Under the pieces are notes generated by a model. That model ran no database searches. It saw nothing but the letters and a program-made list of their open reading frames with translations, and was not told the DNA's origin. This document shows positions 24,494-36,369 of a stretch of DNA of 64,000 nucleotides, piece after piece; within the stretch, counting starts at the first letter, position 1; every line of letters starts with the position of its first letter. Position numbers and translations under genes: made by a program. The stretch comes from Spisula solida (taxonomy: Eukaryota; Mollusca; Bivalvia; Venerida; Mactridae): contig OX365952.1 in the NCBI GenBank assembly GCA_947247005.1, positions 7,028,501 to 7,092,500 on the forward strand, written 5' to 3'.

Positions 24494-27400
24494 TTTTTTT
24501 TTTTTTGAAGTTTTTTTGAAGTTTTTTGAAGTTTTTTGAAGTTTTTTGTGATTTAACTTTTATTCCCGATATAGTTACAACATATGTACACACATATCCA
24601 ATAAAACATTACGGATTGAGATATATAGATATGTAGATCTATCAACATAAATACATGAGTGCATATATAGTAACTGTATTTAATAAGGAATAATTTTGGA
24701 AAAAAATAATAGAGAAAAGATCCAGACGAAAGTGGGGAAAAAAATACTTACAAAAAAAAACGAAATAGAGAGAAAAAAATCCATTACAAAAAGTTCCATT
24801 TTTCAATGTGCTTGTCAACTTTATTTTTCGCAAATGCTATTATTTCTTCCAATCTTTTTCTCTCTAATATTACATTTCGAAAATATAAAATGCTTGGTAT
24901 TTCATTGATATTCTTGCATTTGAATATAAAGTATTTTGCCAGAAGTAAAAGGAAATTTATAGTTGTGTTTATTTTTTTACTTTTCGAGTAGTAGTTACAA
25001 AAGGAGATAATCTCAAAGCTTAATTTGATATTTGTATTAAATTTTTGGTTTAAAAACAATCCGACGTCTCTCCAAAATCCTTGAATAATATGGCATTCCC
25101 AGAACATGTGTGAAATCGAGTCACTAAACATTGAGCAAAAATCACAAAGGCTTGATGGAATCAAACAATACTTATGAAGAAATGAATTATCTGGGAGTAT
25201 TCTCATAATATATTTATATTGAAAAGCTCTTAGTTTTGTGTCAATTGTTAATCTAAATGAACACTGAAATATACGAGTCCATTTGAGTTCTATACTGTTA
25301 AAAGTGTTCTCCCATTTTGTCAATGCTTTATTTAAGGTGGTTGGCTTATTTTTGTTAATTAGAGTTTTGTAAACGATTTGACTAACTTTTTGGTCTGTGT
25401 CTATGATTGAAATATGGTATGTAGGTTGTGCGTATGATATTGGTTCTTGTTTTAGTTTTGTTTTTATTTCTTCTGGTATACATCTTATTAAAGATTGGTA
25501 GTTTAGATAGTCTGTCTCTGGTAACTCATATAGCCATTTCATTTGATCAAATGTGTATAGTCTTTTCGTTCTGTAGTCTGTGATATGTTCTAAAAATAAG
25601 ACACCTTTATCATACCATTTTTTGTAAAAAAGGAGTTCCTTGTTGGGTTTTTTAAATTTTGAGTTCATCCAAAGTATTTCTTTCGATAGCTGTGAAGAAT
25701 CTGTGTTGTAGGTCATGCTAAACCAACCACTAAGTACTTGTTTAAGGAACTGTGATTTTATATTTAAGCATTTCGTATCGTTTGGATCGATGTTACATCT
25801 AAATATTAATTCTTCTCCATATTTTTTAAGGTCTGATTTATATATTTCGCTCAGTTTTGAATCACGCTTAAGTAAACGCTTCACCCAACTTGCTTTAAGT
25901 GCCTTGTTTAGTGACCAAATATCAATCATCTTCAATCCACCATCTTTATAGTCCTGAATAATTTGTTTTCGTTTAATTTTGTCTGGTTTTGAATTCCATA
26001 AAAAACTGAACATCGTAGTTTCAATTTCTTTTAGGATCTCATTTGAAGGACTTTCTAGAACAGTCAGTGGGTATATTAGTTTTGGGATTGCAAACGTTTT
26101 TAGAACTGTTATGTTACCTATCATTGTCATATTTCGTTTACTCCAGGATCTTAAACATTGGTTGAAAGCATCTATCTTAGGTTTTATATTGTTATCGAGC
26201 ATACATTGTTTGTTATTGTTGAATGTTATTCCTAAGGCAGTTGCTGAGTTTGATGTCCAGTTGAATTGTTTTTCTTTACAAAATATTGTGTCTCGGTGTC
26301 TTAATGACCCTATACGCAGTACGTTACATTTATGCGTGTTCAATTGCAATCCTGATCTTTTGGCAAATGCTTCTAATGTTTTGATTAGGCTTTCAAAAGA
26401 GTATTTCGATCCATCAAGTGGAAAACTTGCATCGTCCGCAAAAAGAGATTGTTTTATTTCGATTCCGTTCATCTTAATTCCTTTGATAGCATTGTTGTTA
26501 TTTATCATTATAGACATAATTTCGATACAGATAATAAAAAGGTAGGGAGACAATGGACATCCCTGACGAACGCCTTTCTCTATGTTAAAGAATCGTGACA
26601 TGTAGCCATTGTTAGTAACACTCGCGCTCGCTTCGTTGTATAGGACCTGTATCCATTTTATAATTGAATCACTGAAGTTAAAGCTTTTTAGTGTCTTCCA
26701 GATAAAATTATGGTCTAAGCTATCAAATGCTTTTTGAAAATCAGAGAAGAAAATTAAACCGGGTTCATTTGTTTTGTATGCATTATCGATAATTTCTGAT
26801 ATTAATCGGACATTTTCACCTATGTATCTATCTTTGATAAATCCAGTTTGGTCTTCGGTTATTATATTTGGTAGAGTTGTTTTTATTCTATTAGCAATAC
26901 ATTTAGCTGCTACTTTATAATCTACATTTAGTAAAGATATTGGTCTCCAATTATTTATAGAAAGTATGTCCTTTCCTGTTTTTGGCAAAAGTGTTATTAA
27001 GCTTTGTGTTTGTAGTGGAGTGAGTTTTCCATTTTGATAAGAGTAGTTGAGGGAACTTACTAGATATGATTTTATATCGTTCCAAAAAAGTTTGTAAAAT
27101 TCAACTGATATGCCATCTGAACCAGGCGATTTATTGTTGTTCATTTCTTGTACTGCCTTTCGGCACTCATATTCGGTTATTTCGCCTGCCGTTAGATTTT
27201 TTTGATCGCTTGAAAGTGTTTTATCTACCAACTCAAAGTTTGAATCATCGTTTACTAGTGTTGTGTCTCTTTTGTAAAGTTGTTCGTAAAAGGTGATTAT
27301 CTCATTCATAATATCTTTATTATCTGTAAGTACTTTGCCATCTTTGTTTTTGATGCGTTTGATCGACTTTTTGGAAGCTCTCTTTTTTTCCAAATTCGCA

Positions 27401-27870
27401 AAATATGCGGTGTTTTTCTCATTGCCTTCGACCCATTCGGCTTTTGATCTAAGTATAATCCCTTTTATTTTGTCATCATTAAAATTTTCAAGTTTTTGTT
27501 TTTCTGACATTAATCTATGTTTTAGAGTTTCATCATTCGGGTCTGTATTTATATCACTTTCAATATCTTTTATGTTTGATTGTATTGTGAGTTCTTCTGT
27601 ATGTTTTTCTTTCTTTCTTTTAGAAGCATATTTAATGGATTCGTTACGTATGGTGCCTTTTATTAGTTCCCAAAGTGTATTTGGATTCGCGTTTACGTTA
27701 TTACTGACTAGTTCTTGAATAGAATTATTGATCAACTTTTTATAGTCATTTTCCATTAGGTACGAATTGTTAAGTTTAAAATAACCCGGTCCACGAGGTG
27801 TTGCCGATAAGTCTATTTTGAGTTTTACTACAGAGTGGTCAGATTTATATCCGGGAACTATTTTACATTC
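24494..27870 (-). mobile_element. Young 5'-truncated L1/Tx1-like LINE insertion
   Basis: A 3.4-kb insertion on the minus strand flanked by a perfect 17-bp duplication. It carries an uninterrupted RT reading frame, a 3' untranslated region of about 290 bp (24494-24783), and a 3' tail of AACTTCAAAAA-type units ending in an A run (seen here as T run at 24494-24507). The 5' truncation falls in the endonuclease domain. Intact frame and perfect duplication indicate a recent insertion. Confidence 0.9.
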
Positions 27871-27876
27871 TGTCAC
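24784..27876 (-). CDS. LINE ORF2 remainder: endonuclease end, reverse transcriptase, zinc knuckle
   Basis: The 1030-codon open frame has no stops. Its first codons lie in the target duplication, so the first ATG is not native. Residues 12-17 (SDHSVV) are the end of the apurinic-type endonuclease. The RT domain spans about 235-525: NNWRPISLLN (308-317), SDFQKAFD with catalytic D379, RQGCPLSP (437-444) and FADD with D481/D482. All catalytic aspartates are present. A C-terminal zinc knuckle of form C-x2-C-x8-H-x4-C is at 911-928. Motif order and spacing fit the L1/Tx1 group of non-LTR retrotransposons. Lacking most of the endonuclease, ORF1 and the promoter, it should not be autonomous. Open frames on the opposite strand are shadows. 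Confidence 0.9.
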   Translation of the reverse strand: MTECKIVPGYKSDHSVVKLKIDLSATPRGPGYFKLNNSYLMENDYKKLINNSIQELVSNNVNANPNTLWELIKGTIRNESIKYASKRKKEKHTEELTIQSNIKDIESDINTDPNDETLKHRLMSEKQKLENFNDDKIKGIILRSKAEWVEGNEKNTAYFANLEKKRASKKSIKRIKNKDGKVLTDNKDIMNEIITFYEQLYKRDTTLVNDDSNFELVDKTLSSDQKNLTAGEITEYECRKAVQEMNNNKSPGSDGISVEFYKLFWNDIKSYLVSSLNYSYQNGKLTPLQTQSLITLLPKTGKDILSINNWRPISLLNVDYKVAAKCIANRIKTTLPNIITEDQTGFIKDRYIGENVRLISEIIDNAYKTNEPGLIFFSDFQKAFDSLDHNFIWKTLKSFNFSDSIIKWIQVLYNEASASVTNNGYMSRFFNIEKGVRQGCPLSPYLFIICIEIMSIMINNNNAIKGIKMNGIEIKQSLFADDASFPLDGSKYSFESLIKTLEAFAKRSGLQLNTHKCNVLRIGSLRHRDTIFCKEKQFNWTSNSATALGITFNNNKQCMLDNNIKPKIDAFNQCLRSWSKRNMTMIGNITVLKTFAIPKLIYPLTVLESPSNEILKEIETTMFSFLWNSKPDKIKRKQIIQDYKDGGLKMIDIWSLNKALKASWVKRLLKRDSKLSEIYKSDLKKYGEELIFRCNIDPNDTKCLNIKSQFLKQVLSGWFSMTYNTDSSQLSKEILWMNSKFKKPNKELLFYKKWYDKGVLFLEHITDYRTKRLYTFDQMKWLYELPETDYLNYQSLIRCIPEEIKTKLKQEPISYAQPTYHISIIDTDQKVSQIVYKTLINKNKPTTLNKALTKWENTFNSIELKWTRIFQCSFRLTIDTKLRAFQYKYIMRILPDNSFLHKYCLIPSSLCDFCSMFSDSISHMFWECHIIQGFWRDVGLFLNQKFNTNIKLSFEIISFCNYYSKSKKINTTINFLLLLAKYFIFKCKNINEIPSILYFRNVILERKRLEEIIAFAKNKVDKHIEKWNFL

Positions 27877-27887
27877 AACATGTTCTT
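27871..27887 (+). repeat. LINE target-site duplication, right copy
   Basis: TGTCACAACATGTTCTT, identical to 24477-24493. It is followed by AGTAAACACTGATTATA, the continuation of the X sequence. Confidence 0.9.
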
Positions 27888-27904
27888 AGTAAACACTGAT
27901 TATA

Positions 27905-29434
27905 CAAGAGGGCCCAAAGGGCCCTAGGTCGCTCACCTGTCGAACTTGACCTAGATTTTGTTGAGATGATCACAGTGACCAAGTTTTTTACAGATTAGGT
28001 CAATATTGTGACCTCTAGTGACTTCACAAAGTTTTTATATGATTTGACCTTGTAACCTAGTTGTTGACCCCAGATAAACCAATATCGAACTTGACCTAGA
28101 TTTTGTTGAGATGATAATTGTGACCAAGTTTCGTAAAGATCAGACCAAAACTGTGACCTATAATGACTACACAAGGTTTTTTTATTATTTGACCTTGTGA
28201 CCTAGTTTTTGACCCCGGATGAACTCATATCAAACTTGATCAAGATTCTGTTGAGATGATCATTGTGACCGAGTTTCATTAAGATTAGGCCAAAATTGTG
28301 ACCTCTAGTGACAACGCAAGGTTTTTCTATGATTTGCCCTTGTGACCTAGTATTTGACCCCGGATGACCCAATATCGAACTTGACCTGGATTTTGTTGTT
28401 ATGATCATTGTGGCTAAGTTTCGTAAAGATCAAACCAAAACTGTGACCTCTAGTGACTACACAAGTTTTTTCTATGATTTGACCTTGTGACCTTCTTTTT
28501 GACCCCAGATGATCCAATATCGAACTTGACCTAGATTTTGTTGAGATGATCATTGTGACCAAGTTACATAAAGATTAAATCAAAATTGTGACCGCTAGTG
28601 ACTACACAAAGTTATTCTATTATTTGACCTTGTGATCTAGTTTTTGACCCCGGATGACCCATTATCGAACTTGTCCTAGATTTTGTTGAGATGATCATTG
28701 TGACCACGTTACATAAATATACAGTCAAACTTGTGACCTTTAGTGATTACACAAGGTTTTTCTATGATTTGACCTTGTGACCTAGTTTTTAACCCCGGAT
28801 AACCCAATATCGAACTTAACCTAGATTTTGTTGAGATGATCATTGTGACCAAGTTTCATAAAGATAAGGTCGAAATTGTGACCTCTAGTGACTACACAAG
28901 GTTTTTCTATGATTTGACCTTGTGACCTAGTTTTTGACCCCGGACGACCTAATATCGAACTTGACCTAGATTTTGTTGAGATGATCATTATGACCAAGTT
29001 TCATAAAGATTAAGTCAAAATTGTGACCTCAAGTGACTACACAAGGTTTTTCTATGATTTGACCTTGCGACCTAGTTTTTGACCCCGGACATCCCAATAT
29101 CGAACTTGACCTAGATTTTGTTGAGATGATCATTATGACTAAGTTTCATAAAGATTAAGTCAAAATTGTGACCTCAAGTGACTACACAAGGTTTTTCTAT
29201 GATTTGACCTTGCGACCTAGTTTTTGACCCCGGACATCCCAATATCGAACTTGACCTAGATTTTGTTGAGATGATCATTGTGACCAAGTTTCATCAAGAT
29301 TAGGCTAAAATTGTGACCTCTAGTGTCTACACAAGCCAATTGTTGACGGACGGACGGACGACGGACGACTGACGACGGACGACGGACAAAGAGTGATCAC
29401 AAAAGCTCACTCTGTCACTTTGTGACGGGTGAGC
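27905..29434 (+). mobile_element. Tandem-cored element with ten 145-bp units
   Basis: It opens with CAAGAGGGCCCAAAGGGCCC and TCGCTCACC and closes with a GACGGACGGACG stretch, a CAAAAGCTCAC..hairpin and GGTGAGC. Inside are about ten units with starts near 27941, 28086, 28231, 28376, 28521 and 28666, exactly 145 bp apart. Each contains 'CGAACTTGACCTAGATTTTG', 'GATGATCATTGTGACCAAG', 'GACTACACAAGG' and 'GACCTTGTGACCTAG'. The X locus (near 6245-6260) lacks it. A TA flank on each side is possible. No coding capacity. Confidence 0.8.
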
Positions 29435-30740
29435 TAAAAACAGAATAGATACCTGGTTTAGAGCACACACTTGAGATGGTTGTTGAAGCTTTCTTGTCTG
29501 ATGTAGTTTCCTAAATACAATGCATTCACACCAAATGATGTTTAATCCATTTGGCGTCTTAATGGTTCTACCAGATAAGCTGTAAATTATGAAGATATTT
29601 TAAACAATAATTTCAATATTACTTAATTTACATTAAGCATAGTAACTTTGAAAGTACTGTTGCTATCTACAACACCACTTCTTGTGAATGTTAACCATGT
29701 TAAAAGTCACACTATCACTTTTTATTTTTTGTTTTGTCTCAAATATTGTATGTATGGAAGATTCTTCTTATCACATAACCTTTCACATAGAGAAGGCTCA
29801 TTACATGTATCTTTCAAAATGATGTTGTTGTGATACTAGGTATGTTTCAATCAAAATTTAGCGACGTTGGAATTGGCAAACCTTCTGAGAGCGATATTTC
29901 CGGCACAGCTTTATGGCACAGCTAGACTGCAGCAGGTTATGTGATATATCAACTATGATACGAAAAACTTATTCCACAGATTATATTAATTATTATAAAC
30001 ACACAATTTAAATTGTTACTGTAATATTTGTTGACCAAAAAAGTAAATTTAGAATGTTTTTTGTACCTATGTCTCCAAAATCCAACATATAATTCCTGAC
30101 AATATGAACAACTAGGTAGGTACTTCATGTGAAGTTGCATTGAAATACAACCAATGGTTAAGGAGAAATAGTGTGGACACAATTTGTGACACCCATCCAG
30201 AGAGACAAAATCAATTTGCCTGTCCCCCAGACACTATATACCGATATGTGGGAGACATACTTATGCATTTGAAAAACAAATATGATTACTTACTGATCAA
30301 ATATTTAATATGTGGAATACCACTGTCATTGTACATCTAAAGTCTGTTTGACTATCTGTAGCTCTTAGTGTATATGAAGTAGGCCTCAACCAAAATTTGC
30401 TGTCCTTTTCTATGACATAATGAATATGATATCATTGTCATAGAACCCTGTTTGTTACTGACGTGATTCATAATTGATGCCAACAAAGCCTGAAAGTGAA
30501 ATGCAATGTATTAATTAGTATACTTGTACAAACAATATACATGAGAATAGACAAATAGAAATAAATGTAATCTCTAACTGTATTATATGAGTCACACAAT
30601 CATGTTTTGAGTAAATTTACGTTTTGATACTTACTACTGTGTACTACTATGCATGCAGTTATCATTATTTGACTATCCACTGAATCTGGATCAGTCATGC
30701 AAAGTTTCATTGAAATCCAACCAAACAAAATCAGTGTCAA

Positions 30741-31167
30741 CAAGTAATTAAGAATTGCAAACAATACAGAAATCCCCTACCGGTTTGAGGCCATTTTCAA
30801 TGTTTCTGTTGCCATAGCAACCACAGTCAGAATCAAGATATTTTTAGACGTGCATAATCCCCTCATTGCCCTCTATCCACATATGAAGTTGTTTCATAAA
30901 CCTAGCTTGGAAACTGCCTGAGTTATGGCAGGATCCAGATTTGGGCATATTTTCACTCTTTCTGTTGCCATAGCAACCACAATTTTTGTCAGAATCAAAA
31001 TACTTTTAGACGTGCATAATCCCCTTATTGCCCCTATCTACATACCAAGTTTCATAAACCTAGCTTGGAAACTGTTTGAGTAATGTCAGGATCCAGATTG
31101 TTTGACGGACTAACGGACGGAGGGCAAACCTATAGTCCCCTCCGGTCAAAAACCAGTAGGGGACTAA
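30741..31167 (+). mobile_element. 0.43-kb tandem-cored insertion in Y right arm
   Basis: Two units of about 185 bp contain 'TTTCTGTTGCCATAGCAACC', 'TTTTAGACGTGCATAATCCC' and 'AACCTAGCTTGGAAACTG', then 'GACGGACTAACGGACGGAGGG' and a terminal AGTAGGGGACTAAAAA. X is uninterrupted at the matching site (near 4918-4925). Yet another member of the unit-plus-GACGGACGG class of repeats. Confidence 0.7.
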
Positions 31168-32670
31168 AAACAAAGGGCCATAACTCCCTTAAAATTTATA
31201 TGACTTGGTGCTGATCAGTTACTGAATGTTTTGTTAAAATCCAAATAATGATTAAAAGAAATAGTGAGGACAACATTTGTAAGGATAAAAAAACAAAGGG
31301 CAATAACTCCCTTAAAAATAATCAGACCAAGAGTGCCGACGATGTTCACAACTCGGCTTGGTACTGATCAGTCATGCAAAGTTTGTTGAAATCCAACAAT
31401 TGGTTACCGAGAAATAGCCTGAACGAAATTTGCTGGACCAAACAACTGACCGACCTCAAGCTTGTCTCAAATGTTGCCCCTGAAATACTTTGTATCAGGG
31501 AGTATGGTGACCAACTCTATTTAATGACTGCATGGGACCAAGCCAATGTGAAAGGGTAAATTATCCATTTCTATACTGTCAGATGAATGCCAAACAACAA
31601 ATGGAAAGCTGGTGCGAGGTTAACAATAAAATGAAAGAAATGCAAAAACATTGCATATATACAAATATAAAGTATACATGTAAGTATTAAAGTGCATATG
31701 AACTTACAATCCAGATTATTGGCACCATGTCACACATCATGACTGCAGAACTTACATTCAGACATCCACATTTAGATAAAATGGCCTGAAAATTGATAAA
31801 AAATAACTAGACTAACCTACATGTAGTAGGGGTAAAATAAAATATGCTGATTTTGTTGAGATGATCATAGTGATCAAATTTCATAAATATTATATCACAT
31901 ATAACAAGACATTGTAAAATTTATTTTATAAGACACAAAATATGTTTCAATACCCTGTGACTTGACCAACTAGAACTGTCTCCATTCGTCAGACTAAAAT
32001 ACCCCCGCGTGGAAACGCTGCAAAAACTGTAGGAGAAGTTGCGTCCACAAGCATGCATCTACGGACAGACAAGCTGAATCCAGTATACCCCCCCTTACAA
32101 CTCGTTGTGCGGGGGGGGTATAAAAACACAATGGTACGACACTTCTTACATGGATAAGAATGGATAAGAACCAAGTAGGCCAAAAACAAAATTGAGTCAA
32201 ATTTGTACCTTTGACTTGGTCTCCGCTTTCACACGTTTACAACATGTCAGCTAACTGTTCTCTAAACCAATCCTCTTCTCCAGTCCACTGGACCCCAAAC
32301 ATAATATATGTGTATTACTGAAATTATGAAATACAATTATTATTATTTTTTGTTAGGAAAACTATAATAATCAAATCAATTAAACTCAAAATGTGGAGAC
32401 AATACTATACAGCTAATGTCAATGTTGTTTGTTTGCGGTCAAAGTGCTATAGTGTGTCCGGGGTAATGTGATGTTTACAAACGACAAACGTGTATCAGTT
32501 TGGTCAACTGTCACAAAATTGGTTTTACAAATTACTAAAGAAAACTGATATGGTCGGTGTTGTACTAAAAAATCACTGATAAATCCGGTGCGTAGCACTG
32601 ATACACGCGAGACAACCTCTGTGTTTCCAACCAGTTTGTCACTAGTTGGGTGTGAAACACTGCAAAAGCG

Positions 32671-32768
32671 TTTCAGAAATGACAAGTGCCCCGGCCTCGA
32701 TTCGAACCAGGAACCTCTTGATCAGTAGCAAAGAGTGTTATCCACTTGACCACTGTGCCACGTTATCA
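32671..32768 (-). mobile_element. tRNA-derived SINE head (copy in Y right arm)
   Basis: Inverted counterpart of 2693-2815, with B box seen as GATTCGAACC and the A-box-like part near TTATCCACTTGACCA. Confidence 0.6.
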
Positions 32769-33494
32769 TACGGGACTGCAGACAGCAGACATTTGGAGAC
32801 AGCAGCCTGTCTAGTTTACTTTTAGACCCTACGTACCAGAGAGATACAGTGATATATACACCTGTGGATAGGAGTATAAGTAGTCTAGATCACATGATTG
32901 GCCAGTGTCTGCAGTTACTGGGACACAAACAACCTATCCAACACATTAACCTACATCTAAATGGATTGCAGCAGTCAATTAAAACCAAGCCCCAGCTATG
33001 GGGCGGGGGAAGCCCTAAGGGCGAGGACTTGTAGTTGTACTTTTGCCTTTTCAAACCCTTGAAAATATGTTTGCCTCGTAATATATATTTATATACTTTA
33101 TATACGTAATTTACCTACTTACTTTACTTATTATGTTGACTAATGTGCGTGCATGGTGCACACAACTGTAATATCTCTTCCACGGAAATACGGGTACCAC
33201 GGAAATATGAGACGAATACAATGGCAGAAAATAATCAATGAAAGAACATATTAGCAGTTTACAATACCTTCTGTCACTAACATATTAGTACTGTTTGGCT
33301 GTGCTTCCTTGTCTTATAACGAAGAAAAAGATATATAATAGATATATCACCGAGTAATTTAATGATTTAATATTTTGCATCAAGCGTGTTGAACGTTGAA
33401 CTATACTGCCAAAGGATTCCGCATGGGTTAGACCAGTCAAGCATGAGAAGGGGGTGTGGTTTCATACCCTAACCACGGCTAGTACGGCTTGTTT

Positions 33495-34459
33495 GATTGG
33501 ATTATCACGAACTAGCAAAATGAATAATTCATTTTTAATTGTCATGTTCGTCGAACTAGCAAAAATGAATATTTGTCATGTTCGTCAAAAATGCTTTTTC
33601 GTACAATAATCTTGATATATAAATGGAGAAACAAGCAGTACGTACTAAGAACGATGTCACTAATGTTGTGATTCTGTTTTAAAACGGATGCATTTCACAG
33701 ATTGCTCAAATTTGCGAAATCTGACAGTTCACTCTATCTTCATATGAGAATTGAATAGAACAGAATCATATACATATAGAGTGAACTGACGAACCTACGA
33801 ACCTGCAGATTTGTGTGGTTCGCTAGTTCATTTTTAAACTCGCTTTTTGTACAATAATCTTGTGATATAAATGGGGAAACAACCAGCGTGTATTTAGAAG
33901 GATGTCCGTAACGCTGCAATTCTGTTTTTAAACGGATCAATGTCAGTATGCAACAATTTAAACGATTTGTGAGAATCATATATACACACAGTGTGAACTG
34001 ACGAACGTGCAAAATGTGCAGTTCGACAGTTCGGAACTTAGACGCTAGTTAGGAAATGCTGTACGAATTAGTCAGTTCGCATGTTCGATACTTCTGCTAA
34101 TAAATCATGTAGATCTACACATATATATCCCCGATGTAAAGTTTATGACTGTAGTAGCGAACTTGCACATTTTGAATAAGCAGGTTCGGAAGTTCGGAAC
34201 ACGGGCAACGTGGACGCATTCAATTGTTGAAGTTACGAACTTACGAAATTGCGAACTAACGAAGCTCCCAACTGTCCAAGTGACGATGTTACGAACTAGC
34301 AAAGTTACAAAGTTACGAACTTCCGAACTATACAAGTGCAAAGTTACCAACTTGCGAACATGCGAACTTACGAACTTACGAACTGACGAACTGACAAAAA
34401 ATGAACATTCATATAGATTAAAGAGCGAACTTGCAAAAGGTGAACTCCGGCTTTCCATA
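33495..34459 (-). repeat. Y right terminal region with AGTTCG array
   Basis: Inverted equivalent of 14698-15665. Here the motif appears mainly as CGAACTTACGAA/CGAACTAGCAA. It ends at the TIR CCGGCTTTCCATA (34459). Confidence 0.8.
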
Positions 34460-34765
34460 GAATAATGCGCTTATATTTCGCTTTAAACTAGCTTGCGGAT
34501 TTGGATTAGGCAGGTTCGGAGGTTGGCGGGTTAGGCACTCTGGTACATTGAGGCTTTTGTTATAGTATTGAACTTGCGAATTGTATTATTTTAAATAGGC
34601 AGTTGGTCACTTCGGAACTTTCACATTGTCGAAGTATTGAACTTACGAACTCGCGAACTATACAATTGACGAAGTTACCAATTTGCGAACTTACGATCTG
34701 CCTAAAATGAACTTTCATATAGATTATAGATCGAACTTGCAAAAGGTGAAGTCCGGCTTTCCATA
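34460..34765 (+). repeat. 306-bp direct repeat, copy 2 (right of Y)
   Basis: Same length and start as 14392-14697, ending again with a full TIR CCGGCTTTCCATA. It behaves as the displaced right end of an X-type element. Confidence 0.85.
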
Positions 34766-34889
34766 CTTTTCTTTTATGTACTTGTGTTATTGTTCAACTG
34801 TTTATTGTTGAGGATCTCATGGAAGATTGCCATTTATTATAATTGTCAAATGAGTTTCCTCGTAAAATAAAGTCTTTATTATTATTATT
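34766..34889 (+). mobile_element. LINE 3' end with ATT-repeat tail
   Basis: The stretch GAGGATCTCATGGAAGATTG, TCAAATGAGTTTCCTCGTAA and AATAAAGTC followed by (TTA)n is the 3' terminus of a retroposon. A longer, inverted copy of the same 3' end is at 63601-63861, where it is a clear insertion. Confidence 0.7.
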
Positions 34890-35439
34890 CCGTAACAAAT
34901 TATAGAACACAATTACTCGTGGTACCAAGTGATTCAAAACAACTCGCAAAATTATCACATTTTGTTTGATATTCACCAACCAACTATAATGCATAAAATA
35001 AATCAGCAATACATAGACTGCCTACTAAATATAATTCAACCCTACAACATTATCAGAGACCACTATGTCTCAAACGTGTGTGGGGATAGAAAAACGTGCT
35101 GAGACGGCCGGAGATTAGGTAAAATTCAGCCATTGGACACCAGTGAAAATTCGAAAAACATGGGACCTGACAAATGTGAGTTGTGATACAGCTATAAAGA
35201 ACCTTCTTAGACGTTGTGAAGTACATACATTTTGAAAATGACGTCATACGGCGTCATTTTATTTGGCCCCACTCAGCGTTCACCTACTGTGTTGTTATAT
35301 GGTATAATGTTTTGGTCGTTTTCAGGAAATATAAAGCAGTTATTCGCGGTTTATATTGCTGTTGTTTTTATGCATAGTTATATCAATTACAGTGATTTAT
35401 ATTTTTTAAGGTTTTTTGAGAGCTCAAATTAAGACTAAA
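34890..35439. other. No recognisable gene
   Basis: AT-rich spacer between the two transposon clusters. A short palindrome AATGACGTCATACGGCGTCATT-like sequence lies at 35240-35262. No protein-like ORF. Confidence 0.5.
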
Positions 35440-36369
35440 GGCCATATTCACATCCTCTCCTCAACTCTCACTCACTGAGTTAATCCAAATTTGATTATCA
35501 TTTAGTCCGTGCATTTGAGTATAAACTCGTCCTGACTAGAAATTGGTATTCACAACGGTAAGTGTAGCTGGAGTTGATTCGACTGAGTGAGGAATTTTCG
35601 AGGGAGCGAAACGTCGACTTGACCTCCACTCCAACCACACTCAATAGAATGTTTGTGAATACCAAAGTTAGTCACCAACTAAAATGGACAATACACGCGA
35701 GGTAGAAGAGTTTGAGGAGATGATTTTACCATTTAGAAATGTCCCGGATATGCTACGGTCACATTTGCCCTACGAGCTCCTTACGAGCTCCGTACGAGTT
35801 GATTTTGGCGAACTCGCACGGCGTCCGTACGGAGCCCGTACGGATATCGAAACTCGTACGAGCACTCGGCGACTTGGTGAAAATGTTTCACCGAGCTCCC
35901 GAGTTGTCTACGAGCTCGTAGATATTTTTCAAGTCTGTATTATCTCGTACGAGGCTCGTGCGGACACCGCACGAGCTACGAAATACTCGTGCGAGTATCG
36001 TACGATATCCTTACGGATATGGAAATTTGCATGGTTTTGCATCGCATGGGACGCCATTAGGATGTAGATAGTGAACATTATCTCAACTGCTTAACTTGTG
36101 ACAATGACTTGTTATGAGTATGGTGTATATTGAAATATTGAAACATTAAAATTTTGGAAGACATACAGACTGTGCGAGCATAACAACATTTGTACACGGA
36201 CTTTTAATATCTTTATTTCGAATGTAATAACACATGACATTGCTGTACACACTATGACATTGTTGTACACACTATAACATTCACTGCTATTATGTTGATA
36301 CTGCAACTGTATCATGTATCCAAGTTCCGGTAGAAAGACAGCAAAAACACAACATTGATTAATTCATGA

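Larger units (their letters stand above)
14698..34459. mobile_element. Element Y: 19.8-kb snap-back TIR element
   Basis: Its ends are TATGGAAAGCCGG at 14698 and CCGGCTTTCCATA at 34459. The left arm (14698-18977) matches X from 519 to about 9683 with an internal deletion. The rest is the reverse complement of X from about 12050 back to 519, carrying further insertions. Y is therefore an inverted duplication with a loop of about 2.5 kb. Both arms share changes absent from X: a MITE, a 62-bp local duplication and a segment of about 115 bp. They are therefore sister copies. No transposase is seen. Confidence 0.8.
21524..34459 (-). repeat. Y right arm
   Basis: Reverse complement of X 519-9683. 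Relative to X it carries four insertions: the MITE at 22181, the LINE at 24494-27870, the tandem array at 27905-29434 and a 0.43-kb element near 30741-31167. Where X carries the 8060-8827 insertion and the LINE fragment at 1870-2459, this arm shows the empty sites. Confidence 0.8.

Noticed and set aside
25979..26545. 188- and 141-codon plus-strand frames inside 24784-27876
   Set aside because: Antisense shadows of the intact LINE reverse transcriptase frame.
14392..34765. 306-bp direct repeats as LTRs of a retrovirus-like element
   Set aside because: The repeats do not have TG...CA ends, there is no gag/pol between them, and their outer end is a TIR shared with the DNA-type element X.
35684..36067. 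127-codon frame covering the left CGTACG region
   Set aside because: It crosses the boundary between copy a and the inserted TIR element at 35751, so it cannot be an ancestral gene. Composition is that of the palindrome repeats.
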